Source: Euryarchaeota archaeon UBA136 (GTDB lineage: Archaea; Thermoplasmatota; Poseidoniia; MGIII; CG-Epi1). From it: a DNA stretch of 9,781 bases. The stretch covers positions 1 through 9,781 of the forward strand of contig DAXQ01000064.1 of assembly GCA_002506485.1 (NCBI GenBank), in the 5' to 3' direction. The notes beneath the pieces are model-generated. The model was not told the DNA's origin and searched no databases. It saw nothing but the letters and a program-made list of their open reading frames with translations. Shown here piece after piece: positions 1-6,523 of this stretch. The first letter of the stretch is position 1. The number at the start of each line of letters is the position of its first letter. Position numbers and translations under genes: made by a program.

Positions 1-1
1 A

Positions 2-688
2 AAATTCGAGGCCGAAGGAGAAGTTACTTGTGTCGGTACCTCAAAACAAATGGACCTTGCTGTAGCTGGATTTGGAAATAGGATTAGGGGATTTCGAATG
101 AATCCTATGGCCAGACCCATCGCTATCAAAGATAGTTCTGAAAGGGGGCCAATTGAAAAAACCCCTCTTCAAAATGAGAATCGCGAATCAGTGGAAGAAT
201 TCGAACCTATGTTTGGTGTTGGAATGTTCGACGAACCAATCCCAGATACAACTGGAATCTTGTCCAGTGGCTCTGAAAGTATTAGCCGCAGTCCTGTGAC
301 AAATAGCCATTACAATGAGAATAATTATAGAACTGAAGGAGGGGAATTCAGAGAATTTGCTTCCAAGATCAAAAAAGGGGATGTGAAGAATTATCTGAGA
401 CTGGGAAATGCAGCCTGGATCGAGAAAAGGCTTGAGCGGGCCGAGGAACACTACAAACGGGCAACGGAAGTTGATCCCGAAGAGCCAAGGGCCTGGCACA
501 ACCTTGCAATTTGCAATTATCATCTTGCTCTTAAAAGGAATCCCGAAAACCTTGAAGGCGCGGTCAAGAGCGCCTATGGTCCGCTTAAAATGGCCAAGGA
601 AAAAGGTGGGCTCGACTATAAATCTGCTGACGACACATTAGCCTACTTGGCCTCACAACTCGGCCTAATCGAAGAAGATGCTGACTAA
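2..688 (+). CDS. TPR-repeat protein, 5'-truncated by the window edge
   Basis: The reading frame is open from base 2 to the TAA at 686-688, so the true start probably lies outside the window. The first ATG inside is at 50, but 16 sense codons precede it without a stop and there is no clear ribosome binding site, so I do not take it as the start. Counting from that Met, residues 1-40 are basic and mixed, 41-112 are a polar, acidic, Ser/Asn-rich stretch that looks disordered, and about 114-185 form helical TPR-like repeats (for example AEEHYKRATEVDPEEPRAWH near 440-500). TPRs usually bind other proteins; the partner here is unknown. No signal peptide or membrane segment is visible in the part present. 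It ends convergently with the downstream lipoprotein gene, overlapping it by 4 bp. The TPR call is fairly sure; the function is not recognised. Confidence 0.75.
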   Translation, partial: KFEAEGEVTCVGTSKQMDLAVAGFGNRIRGFRMNPMARPIAIKDSSERGPIEKTPLQNENRESVEEFEPMFGVGMFDEPIPDTTGILSSGSESISRSPVTNSHYNENNYRTEGGEFREFASKIKKGDVKNYLRLGNAAWIEKRLERAEEHYKRATEVDPEEPRAWHNLAICNYHLALKRNPENLEGAVKSAYGPLKMAKEKGGLDYKSADDTLAYLASQLGLIEEDAD

Positions 689-1797
689 ATCTCAGTTATT
701 GTTGCAGAATAATAGTGATACTCCACATTAAGGAACCAATCGTTACCATCATCCGTATCAAGAAAACTGTTCAACCCTAAATCAGTTATGGAACTTGCCT
801 CATTGCAAATTATCGATGTCTCCCAAGGGCCTTGCCCCTTGGCGCTTGTATATCCATTCTGGAAAAGATAATCTGACACTTCCAAAGCAGATTGCATTGA
901 CATTACAATATTGGTGGGGAGATTACTCAGGGCCTCAAAATTCAATGAAATATCTCCAGAGGTGCCAGAAATCGTCTTGTTGAGAAGATAATTCGTTTGG
1001 ACGTATAATGTGAAATTATCTGGATAATCAATAAGGTCATTGTTGGCATCTAATTCCTCATCCTCAACCCATTGTAGATTGTATGAAACACTTGTCAGAT
1101 TGTAAGGATATGTGTGTTGCTCTATAGTCTCATCCTGTTCTTCAGTATATCCTAGAAGATCAGGAATTGTGATTGTATGTTCTGTGAAAGCTATGCTAAA
1201 GGTCCTAATTGAAACCAGAACCCAAATTTGGTCCGAACTGGAAAGATTACCACTATCGCTGACAACTAAGGTCACTGTAAAATTACCAACTGTATCGTAA
1301 AAATGATTGGGACGTATGCCCTCACCTGTGTTACCATCTCCGAAATCCCATTCAAAAGATAGGACGTCACCATCCGGATCGCTTGATGAGCCCCCGTCAA
1401 AGAATACGAGACTGTTGACCTTGATATTCTGACCTTCACCACCATAAGTTGAATCTAGGCTGGCGACTGGAAATTCATTGCGATGCAAGATTTCAATATT
1501 CTCGCTAGCTGTACCAATACGCCCCTTTTCATCTACAACTGTTAGAACTATAGTGTACGGGCCCTCATCAACAAAAATATGTTGTACATTTTCTCCGGTG
1601 CCTCCGGAATCGTCTCCAAAGTCCCAAAGATATTTTGCTCCGGCCGGCTTCTGGCCAGACGCCATTAAGGACACTGTATCTCCCTCTATTATGGACCCTA
1701 TGGGAAGCTGAATCTGAACACCGGAAATCTCTTCCGGAGTTGTATCCAAACAACCCGGTATGAGCATCAAGATAGCTATAATCAACGCTTTGCGCAC
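685..1797 (-). CDS. Secreted lipoprotein with two PKD domains
   Basis: The protein has 370 residues and starts at GTG 1797; an in-frame TAG at 1804-1806 rules out a longer form. Residues 1-15 are a signal peptide ending in a lipobox (LIPGC), so Cys16 is the likely lipidated residue anchoring it to the outer face of the membrane. Two PKD (Ig-like beta-sandwich) domains follow at about 28-104 and 109-196, each with the WDFGD signature (58-62 and 150-154). PKD domains are generally extracellular binding or spacer modules. Residues about 200-370 form an acidic domain that I do not recognise. Five N-glycosylation sequons (N172, N184, N233, N261, N273) lie from the end of PKD2 onward, which fits a cell-surface location. 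It is divergent from psmA and is probably its own transcription unit. Lipoprotein and PKD calls are firm; the role (solute binding, adhesion or surface structure) is unknown. Confidence 0.88.
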   Translation of the reverse strand: MRKALIIAILMLIPGCLDTTPEEISGVQIQLPIGSIIEGDTVSLMASGQKPAGAKYLWDFGDDSGGTGENVQHIFVDEGPYTIVLTVVDEKGRIGTASENIEILHRNEFPVASLDSTYGGEGQNIKVNSLVFFDGGSSSDPDGDVLSFEWDFGDGNTGEGIRPNHFYDTVGNFTVTLVVSDSGNLSSSDQIWVLVSIRTFSIAFTEHTITIPDLLGYTEEQDETIEQHTYPYNLTSVSYNLQWVEDEELDANNDLIDYPDNFTLYVQTNYLLNKTISGTSGDISLNFEALSNLPTNIVMSMQSALEVSDYLFQNGYTSAKGQGPWETSIICNEASSITDLGLNSFLDTDDGNDWFLNVEYHYYSATITEI

Positions 1798-1817
1798 GGC
1801 ATGCTAAATACTGGACG

Positions 1818-1828
1818 TTTAATAATTA
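1818..1828. promoter_or_regulatory. AT-rich TATA-like element in the divergent promoter region
   Basis: TTTAATAATTA lies in the 88-bp gap between the GTG of the lipoprotein gene and the ATG of psmA. It reads TAATTATTAAA on the other strand and so is TATA-like both ways. Leftward, a TATA centre near 1823 would place the transcription start about 25 bp away, at or next to the GTG at 1797, which suggests a leaderless mRNA for the lipoprotein. Rightward, the same spacing gives a start near 1848 and a leader of about 38 nt for psmA, with a weak GGGA at 1877-1880 as a possible ribosome binding site. This is inferred from spacing only. An alternative is that psmA uses a separate box that I cannot identify. 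Confidence 0.4.
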
Positions 1829-1885
1829 CGCTAGCTACCGATACCCTTTTTTACCATCTGAGACCGTGGCAATCAGGGATTTTTA

Positions 1886-2599
1886 ATGCAAGCAGGACAC
1901 ATGGCCTATGACCGGGCTATAACAGTATTTTCTCCAGACGGGAGACTATTTCAGGTCGAATATGCCAGAGAAGCGGTAAAAAGAGGGACAACCACAGTCG
2001 GTGTCAAGTTCAAGGATGGAGTTGTCCTAATCGTAGACAAAAGGCTGAGTTCGAAACTAATCGAACCCAAAAGTATAGAGAAAATTTTCAAGATTGACTC
2101 ACACATCGGTTGTGCAACTTCAGGCTTAGTAGCCGATGCAAGAGCCCTGGTCGATCGGGCCCGGATTGAATGTCAGGTTAACGCTTTCAACTACAGTGAG
2201 GACTTGGCTGTTGAAACGCTAGTCAAGAAAATTTGTGATTTTAAACAAAGTTATACTCAATACGGAGGAGTAAGGCCATTCGGTACGGCAATGTTAATGG
2301 CAGGAATGGATGCGTCTGGACCTCATCTCTATGAAACCGATCCTTCAGGAGCTATGATGGCCTACAAAGCAGGCGGAATCGGGGCTGGAAGAAACGAGGT
2401 CATGGAAGTGTTTGAAAAAGACTTCAAGGATAATATGACACAGACTCAAGCCGTTAATCTGGGTCTAAAGGCCCTTTCAGCAGCTAACGAGAATAATCTC
2501 AAATCAGAAGTTGTTGAAATCGCAGTCATAAATCCTGAAAGGGAATTTCACACACTAAGTTCTGAGGAAGTAGGTAAGGCAGTAAAGAAAGTCAAGTAA
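1886..2599 (+). CDS. psmA: 20S proteasome alpha subunit
   Basis: This 237-residue protein, the usual length, forms the outer heptameric rings of the 20S proteasome. The rings gate substrate entry and dock the PAN or Cdc48 ATPases. The alpha-subunit N-terminal signature is intact (AYDRAITVFSPDGRLFQVEY, residues 7-26), with the tyrosine, aspartate and arginine of the gate-forming YDR motif at 8-10. Lys66 in the IEKI segment matches the lysine of Thermoplasma that receives the ATPase's C-terminal HbYX tail, and TSGLVADAR follows at 78-86. ATG at 1886 is chosen because the MQxGxMAYDR beginning matches the Thermoplasma protein. It is the first gene of the co-directional run; its TAA at 2597-2599 overlaps the ATG of the SBDS gene by one base. 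The catalytic beta subunit is not in this window. Confidence 0.98.
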   Translation: MQAGHMAYDRAITVFSPDGRLFQVEYAREAVKRGTTTVGVKFKDGVVLIVDKRLSSKLIEPKSIEKIFKIDSHIGCATSGLVADARALVDRARIECQVNAFNYSEDLAVETLVKKICDFKQSYTQYGGVRPFGTAMLMAGMDASGPHLYETDPSGAMMAYKAGGIGAGRNEVMEVFEKDFKDNMTQTQAVNLGLKALSAANENNLKSEVVEIAVINPEREFHTLSSEEVGKAVKKVK

Positions 2600-3291
2600 T
2601 GGTATCACTTGAGGACTCGGTTATTGCTAGATTCGAAACGGGGGGTAACCGGTTCGAGATCCTTGTGGATCCCAAAGCTGCGCAGGAATATAATGAAGGG
2701 GGTGATATTGACTGGGAAGATGCCATCGCAGCTGATGGTATCTGGAGTGATAGTTCTAAAGGTGAGAGAGCACCCGATATTCTGGTTAACAATACTTTTG
2801 AATCGCTGGATTTGATAAAAATATACAAAATAATACTAGATGAAGGTACAATACAACTGACATCTCAGCAGAGAAAGGAAATGGTTGAACAAAAGAGGAA
2901 ACAGATTGTCGCACATATTGTCGCTAATGCAATGAATCCGCAAACGGGAGGTGCACACCCTCCACAACGAATAGAAAATGCGATTGAGGAAGTCCGGTAT
3001 TCAGTAGATCCTATGGAAACTGTAGAAAAACAAGTAGAAGACATTTTCAAAAGCATAAAAGCATTGATACCCATCTCGTTCGAAAAAATCAAGGTTGCGG
3101 TGAAAATACAAGCTGTACATGTCGGCAAATGTTACGGGCAATTGTCCGGAATCGGAAAAATCGAAAACGAAGAGTACCAGAAGGATGGCAGTTGGGTTGG
3201 CATTATGGAAATGTCTGCTGCATCATATAACCAATTAGAGAACCTTTTGGGATCCATAACTAAAGGTACTGCCGAAACAAAAGTTCTCTAG
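2599..3291 (+). CDS. sdo1: Ribosome maturation protein, SBDS/Sdo1 family
   Basis: This 230-residue protein is the archaeal counterpart of the Shwachman-Bodian-Diamond syndrome protein. In eukaryotes the family works with the GTPase EFL1 to release the anti-association factor eIF6/Tif6 from the large ribosomal subunit; archaeal members bind rRNA and probably act in late 50S maturation. The three family domains are visible: an N-terminal FYSH domain at about 1-90 (with RFETGGNRFEILVDP at 11-25 and the ILVNNTFES segment near 61), a helical middle domain at about 90-160 containing QKRKQIVAHIVANAMNP, and a ferredoxin-like C-terminal domain at about 163-230. The start overlaps the psmA stop by one base, so translation is probably coupled. 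The pairing with proteasome and exosome genes is the usual archaeal context. Confidence 0.97.
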   Translation: MVSLEDSVIARFETGGNRFEILVDPKAAQEYNEGGDIDWEDAIAADGIWSDSSKGERAPDILVNNTFESLDLIKIYKIILDEGTIQLTSQQRKEMVEQKRKQIVAHIVANAMNPQTGGAHPPQRIENAIEEVRYSVDPMETVEKQVEDIFKSIKALIPISFEKIKVAVKIQAVHVGKCYGQLSGIGKIENEEYQKDGSWVGIMEMSAASYNQLENLLGSITKGTAETKVL

Positions 3292-3364
3292 ATCTCGAAG
3301 AAATCTTCAAATAGACCTGAGTTTGCGAAGGATTGTATTAGAAGGAAAAAAAGGATGTTTCACG

Positions 3365-4048
3365 ATGGGCAAAGAATCAAGTGATAAATCAGATAGTGTG
3401 AGCTCTAGAAAACTGGTTTTGCCAGGTGATTTACTGGAGACTAAAAGTAAACCAGGGCGCGGGATATTCAGACGTGATGGCAGAGTGCACGCATCCGTTT
3501 TAGGTTATTCAAGTGACCAATCAGGATATATGAATGTGAATGCTATAACTGGAGGATACACCCCCAAGGTAGGCGATAAAATTGTAGCCATATGTGTTGA
3601 AACCGGACCCTCGGTCTGGAGAATGGACATTGGGGCCTCATTCAACTCTACCCTACACCACAGTGAATCTGGATGGAAAGTACCATTCGGAGATACTGCT
3701 AGATTTCTGACAATTGGGGATGCAATCTGGGCTGAAGTGTTTATGGTGGACGCAGCTGGTACACACCAGATTAGTCTGAAGAAGGATGATTGTAGAAAAT
3801 TATACTCAGGTACTATCGTAAAGATTGGACCTACAAACGTTCCTAGGGTAATCGGAAAGCAAGGTTCGATGATCACTGCTATCCGTGAAAAGACTCAGAC
3901 CCGGATCTTGATAGGGCAGAACGGACATATCTGGATTGATGGAAAAGGAAATGATATTGCAACTGTCCAGAAGGCAATTGAAATGATTGATAATGAAGCT
4001 AATTCGAAGGGATTGACTAAAAAAATAGAGAAATTATTGGAGAAATAA
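3365..4048 (+). CDS. rrp4: Exosome cap subunit Rrp4 (S1 and KH domains)
   Basis: Rrp4 is one of the RNA-binding cap proteins on the Rrp41/Rrp42 ring of the archaeal exosome and guides RNA into the pore. I place the start at ATG 3365 (227 residues), which has an AAGGA at 3351-3355 at suitable distance. The frame is open upstream to a TTG at 3323, but that would add 14 residues of unlikely character (MRRIVLEGKKGCFT) and has no convincing ribosome binding site. Domains: an N-terminal region with the LVLPGDLL segment (17-24), an S1 fold at about 66-137, and a KH domain at about 148-212 with the RNA-gripping GKQG loop at 164-167 (VPRVIGKQGSMI). It ends one base before rrp41. The upstream gap of 73 bp is the largest inside the run. 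Confidence 0.96.
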   Translation: MGKESSDKSDSVSSRKLVLPGDLLETKSKPGRGIFRRDGRVHASVLGYSSDQSGYMNVNAITGGYTPKVGDKIVAICVETGPSVWRMDIGASFNSTLHHSESGWKVPFGDTARFLTIGDAIWAEVFMVDAAGTHQISLKKDDCRKLYSGTIVKIGPTNVPRVIGKQGSMITAIREKTQTRILIGQNGHIWIDGKGNDIATVQKAIEMIDNEANSKGLTKKIEKLLEK

Positions 4049-4049
4049 A

Positions 4050-4772
4050 ATGGCTGGCCAAACGGATATGGAATTGATAAAGGACGGGGTTCGACTGGAT
4101 GGAAGAAAAGCAGACGAATTGAGAGAAGTAAAGATAGTTGCAGGTGTCTTAGACAATGCTAATGGATCTTGTTACCTCGAATGGGGAAATAACAAAGTCT
4201 ATGCTGGAGTCTTCGGGCCTATGGAATGTCACCCCAGACACAAACAGAAAGCTGACAGGGCAATAGTACAAGCTAGGTACACTATGGCTCCTTTTAGCGT
4301 AAACGATAGAAAAAGACCAGGTTATGACCGGCGTTCGTCGGAAATCTCTTACATTGCATCTCAAGCTTTTGAGAAAGTAGTGATGGTTGAAGAATTTCCA
4401 AAGGCTTCAATCAGAGTAGACATGCAAGTTGTTGAAGCCCATGCTGGAACAAGATGTGCTGCGATGACTGCAGCATCTGTGGCATTGGCTGATGCTGGAA
4501 TACCTATGAGGGATATGATTCCCGCTTGTGCTTCAGGAAAAGTTAATGACGTAGTTGTTCTTGATTTGAATAAAGAAGAAGATAACTATGGTCAAGCGGA
4601 CTTGCCTCTGGCGATAATCCCAAGTACCGGTGAAGTTGTACTGTTACAACTTGATGGGCACTTGACGCCTGACGAATTTGAGCAGGCTCTGGATTTAGCA
4701 ACGAGTGGATGTATGGATCTGTACAAGAAAATGAGACTTGCATTGGAAAACAAATATGGAGGTAGTGCATGA
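4050..4772 (+). CDS. rrp41: Exosome catalytic subunit Rrp41 (RNase PH fold)
   Basis: Rrp41 carries the phosphorolytic 3'-5' exoribonuclease site of the archaeal exosome: it degrades RNA with phosphate to nucleoside diphosphates and can run in reverse to add tails. It alternates with Rrp42 in a hexameric ring. The 240-residue length is normal. The family opening (DGVRLDGRKADELR, 12-25) is present. Arg94 and Arg95 in YDRRSSE correspond to the RNA- and phosphate-binding arginine pair. Asp178 and Asp184 in EEDNYGQADLP keep the six-residue spacing of the Sulfolobus catalytic aspartates 182 and 188, so the enzyme should be active. The ATG follows the rrp4 stop by one base, and its TGA overlaps the ATG of rrp42 (ATGA). 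Confidence 0.98.
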   Translation: MAGQTDMELIKDGVRLDGRKADELREVKIVAGVLDNANGSCYLEWGNNKVYAGVFGPMECHPRHKQKADRAIVQARYTMAPFSVNDRKRPGYDRRSSEISYIASQAFEKVVMVEEFPKASIRVDMQVVEAHAGTRCAAMTAASVALADAGIPMRDMIPACASGKVNDVVVLDLNKEEDNYGQADLPLAIIPSTGEVVLLQLDGHLTPDEFEQALDLATSGCMDLYKKMRLALENKYGGSA

Positions 4773-5557
4773 GTAACGATAGCGTTTCAAACCTCATGAA
4801 AGGCCACATGGAATCTTTGGCCAAGGAGGGGAAAAGAGCGGACGGACGTGGCATTAACGAATTCAGGAAAGTTACGATTGAAACTGGAATGCTTAACACT
4901 GCCGAGGGATCTGCGATGGTCCATCTTGGTAATACTAAAGTACTTTGTGGAATAAAAATGCTGATTGGGACGCCCTATGGTGATTCACCAGGAAGTGGAA
5001 CTATGATGACCTCCACCGAATTAGCTCCGTTGGCAGACCAATCTTTTGATCCCGGACCCCCCAGAGAACAATCTATTGAACTATCTAGGGTTGTTGATAG
5101 AGGTATAAGGGAATCAAGGATGATTGACTTTGAAGGTCTATGTATTGAGCATGGTGAAAAGGTCTGGACGGTCTTTATTGATCTTCATATTCTAGACAAT
5201 GGTGGCAACCTGTTTGACTGTTGTACCTTAGCTGCCGCAGCTGCACTCTCGAACGCTAAAATTCCAAATGTACAACACGGTGTAGCCGATAAAGATGTAG
5301 ATTTACCTGTAACTTGCTGGCCGATTTCATGTACTTTTGGAAAACTTGGTGACTCGGTAATCCTGGATCCGACTTCTGATGAGGAAGGGGTCATGAGTGC
5401 CAGATTTACTGTAGCTCATGATGAAAATGGAAACTTGAGAGCTGCACAAAAAGGTATGAATGGGGCATTTACAGATGCCGAGATTAGGGAAGCTGTCAAG
5501 ACCGCTAGAGCGAGCGATAACGTTTTACGTGAGGCTCTAAAAGGTATCCAAGGATGA
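4769..5557 (+). CDS. rrp42: Exosome structural subunit Rrp42 (RNase PH fold)
   Basis: Rrp42 pairs with Rrp41 in the exosome ring and helps bind RNA, but has no catalysis of its own. The protein has 262 residues, as expected. It has the RADGRGINEFR opening (23-33) and the family's long loop with GTPYGDSPGSG (67-77). At the place matching the Rrp41 active site it reads TSDEEGVMSARFTVA (202-216): the second catalytic aspartate is replaced in SARF, which fits the inactive subunit and separates it from Rrp41. Arg111, Arg114 and Arg117 in RGIRESR may contact RNA, as in the family. Both ends use 4-nt ATGA overlaps, with rrp41 upstream and rpl37ae downstream, suggesting translational coupling and matched stoichiometry. 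Confidence 0.97.
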   Translation: MSNDSVSNLMKGHMESLAKEGKRADGRGINEFRKVTIETGMLNTAEGSAMVHLGNTKVLCGIKMLIGTPYGDSPGSGTMMTSTELAPLADQSFDPGPPREQSIELSRVVDRGIRESRMIDFEGLCIEHGEKVWTVFIDLHILDNGGNLFDCCTLAAAAALSNAKIPNVQHGVADKDVDLPVTCWPISCTFGKLGDSVILDPTSDEEGVMSARFTVAHDENGNLRAAQKGMNGAFTDAEIREAVKTARASDNVLREALKGIQG

Positions 5558-5781
5558 GTCAAGGGACAAAAAAAGTCGGAAGCACGGGCCGATTCGGGCC
5601 AAGATACGGAGTATCGGTTAGAAGAAGGGTCGGTAGCGTTGAGAAGAAGCAGAGGCAAAAGCACGAATGCCCATCATGCTCCAAGATAAATGTTAAACGC
5701 GTTTCTACAGGAATATTCAAATGTAATAGTTGTGATTATCAATTCGCAAGTGGGGCCTATTATCCCACAAAGGTGGAGTAA
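5554..5781 (+). CDS. rpl37ae: Large-subunit ribosomal protein L37Ae (eL43)
   Basis: This 75-residue, strongly basic protein is a zinc-ribbon component of the 50S subunit found in archaea and eukaryotes. The zinc ligands are four cysteines in two CxxC pairs, Cys39/Cys42 (CPSC) and Cys57/Cys60 (CNSC). The N-terminal GSTGRFGPRYGVSVRRRV segment (9-26) is the typical rRNA-binding extension. The start overlaps the rrp42 stop by 4 nt, and the stop at 5779-5781 lies one base before the rpoP start. Its place between exosome and RNA polymerase genes is the standard archaeal order. Confidence 0.97.
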   Translation: MSQGTKKVGSTGRFGPRYGVSVRRRVGSVEKKQRQKHECPSCSKINVKRVSTGIFKCNSCDYQFASGAYYPTKVE

Positions 5782-5782
5782 A

Positions 5783-5923
5783 ATGGTTAACTACAAATGT
5801 GCTTCTTGTGGTACAAAATTGGACATGGACTTGGAAGTTCTCGGTCTTACATGCCGTGTTTGTGGTGAGAAGATCTTTTACAAGATAAGACCTTCCACCA
5901 AGAAAACCGTTATCTCTGACTGA
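5783..5923 (+). CDS. rpoP: DNA-directed RNA polymerase subunit P (Rpo12)
   Basis: A 46-residue zinc-ribbon subunit of archaeal RNA polymerase, equivalent to eukaryotic Rpb12 (RPC10/ABC10-alpha). It helps hold the Rpo3/Rpo10/Rpo11 assembly platform to the large subunit. Zinc is bound by Cys6/Cys9 (CASC) and Cys24/Cys27 (CRVC), followed by the conserved GEKIFYKIRPS segment (28-38). The frame is open back to 5690 inside rpl37ae, but the ATG at 5783, one base after the rpl37ae stop, gives the family's normal length, and the longer form would only translate rpl37ae out of frame. The TGA overlaps the ATG of the next gene by one base. Confidence 0.96.
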   Translation: MVNYKCASCGTKLDMDLEVLGLTCRVCGEKIFYKIRPSTKKTVISD

Positions 5924-6150
5924 TGAAAGCTCAAGTGAGCTTGAAAACCGGAATAGACACCGAAGCTATCGCTAAGGCCCTGAAAGAAGAGGCAAAGGCT
6001 GGATTACCAAAGGTAGATGTCAAAGTATGGCAAGCTGGAGAAAAATTAAAGATTGAACTGGAAGCTGAGGATCTGACCAGCCTGAGGGCTGCTCTAAATT
6101 CTTTTCTGGGTTGGGCTTATTGCGCTCAAGGAGTGACGGCGAATGAGTGA
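5923..6150 (+). CDS. pcc1: KEOPS complex subunit Pcc1
   Basis: A 75-residue protein of the Pcc1 family. Pcc1 is the dimerisation and tRNA-binding subunit of KEOPS, which with Kae1, Bud32 and Cgi121 makes the t6A37 modification on ANN-decoding tRNAs. The call rests on length, on the family's closing signature here read as LRAALNSFLGWAY (54-66), on the alternating beta-alpha-beta pattern with a helix at about 12-28, and on position: Pcc1 sits between rpoP and prefoldin beta in many archaeal genomes. It overlaps the rpoP stop by one base and the pfdB start by 8 nt. The other KEOPS genes are not in the window. The sequence signature alone is short, so context adds weight. Confidence 0.87.
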   Translation: MKAQVSLKTGIDTEAIAKALKEEAKAGLPKVDVKVWQAGEKLKIELEAEDLTSLRAALNSFLGWAYCAQGVTANE

Positions 6151-6523
6151 GATCACGCCTGAAAACGTTCAGGAGAAGTTAAATCTCTTCCAGCAAATGC
6201 AACAACAAGTTCAGGCTCTTTCGCAGCAAGCTTCACAAATTGATATGTCAATCAGGGAGACTGAAAGGACTGTCGAGGAAATCAAGGATGCTGGAAAGGA
6301 CACGATTCTTTACCGCGCGATAGGCTCTATCATGAAGAAAGTGGAAGATATTGACAAGTTGAGAAAAGAACTTGAAGAAGAAAAAGAGACCATGGAAATC
6401 CGAAATAAAAGCCTCAAGAACCAGATTGAGAAAATCAATGGTGAACTTGTAGAAATGCAGAAGAAATTGGCTCCAGTAGTCCAAAGTGTTCAGGAAACGA
6501 GTGGTCAAAATGCTCCTGAATGA
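6143..6523 (+). CDS. pfdB: Prefoldin beta subunit
   Basis: This 126-residue protein is the beta subunit of prefoldin, a jellyfish-shaped hexamer (two alpha, four beta) that holds unfolded proteins and passes them to the thermosome. It is almost wholly helical: a glutamine-rich N-terminal coil at about 5-50, a short beta-hairpin region at about 54-68 (DTILYRAIGSIMKKV), and a charged C-terminal coil at about 70-112 rich in Glu and Lys. This coil-hairpin-coil plan and length are those of the family. The C-terminal tail (about 113-126) is polar and probably flexible. The start overlaps pcc1 by 8 nt; the end overlaps the DHH gene by 14 nt. The alpha subunit is encoded elsewhere. Confidence 0.95.
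   Translation: MSEITPENVQEKLNLFQQMQQQVQALSQQASQIDMSIRETERTVEEIKDAGKDTILYRAIGSIMKKVEDIDKLRKELEEEKETMEIRNKSLKNQIEKINGELVEMQKKLAPVVQSVQETSGQNAPE

Noticed and set aside
1478..1711. Forward open frames within the lipoprotein gene (also 795-983 and 1112-1300)
   Set aside because: The reverse frame encodes clear lipobox and PKD motifs over the full length; the forward frames show no domain or start signal.
2865..3128. Reverse-strand open frames inside the superoperon (also 3505-3876, 4543-4899, 5185-5394, 6248-6532)
   Set aside because: They lie opposite strongly conserved genes, have no recognisable protein features or ribosome binding sites, and look like mirror images of the coding strand.
3323..3364. 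A longer Rrp4 starting at TTG 3323
   Set aside because: It adds 14 residues unlike the family N-terminus, uses a rare start codon, and the ATG at 3365 has its own AAGGA at good spacing.
3292..3364. A riboswitch or structured leader before rrp4
   Set aside because: Only a 4-bp GAAG/CTTC hairpin is visible and there is no known riboswitch core; 73 bp is also short for one.
5690..5782. A longer RpoP beginning inside rpl37ae
   Set aside because: The extra residues are rpl37ae read out of frame; the 46-residue form from ATG 5783 is the family's normal size.
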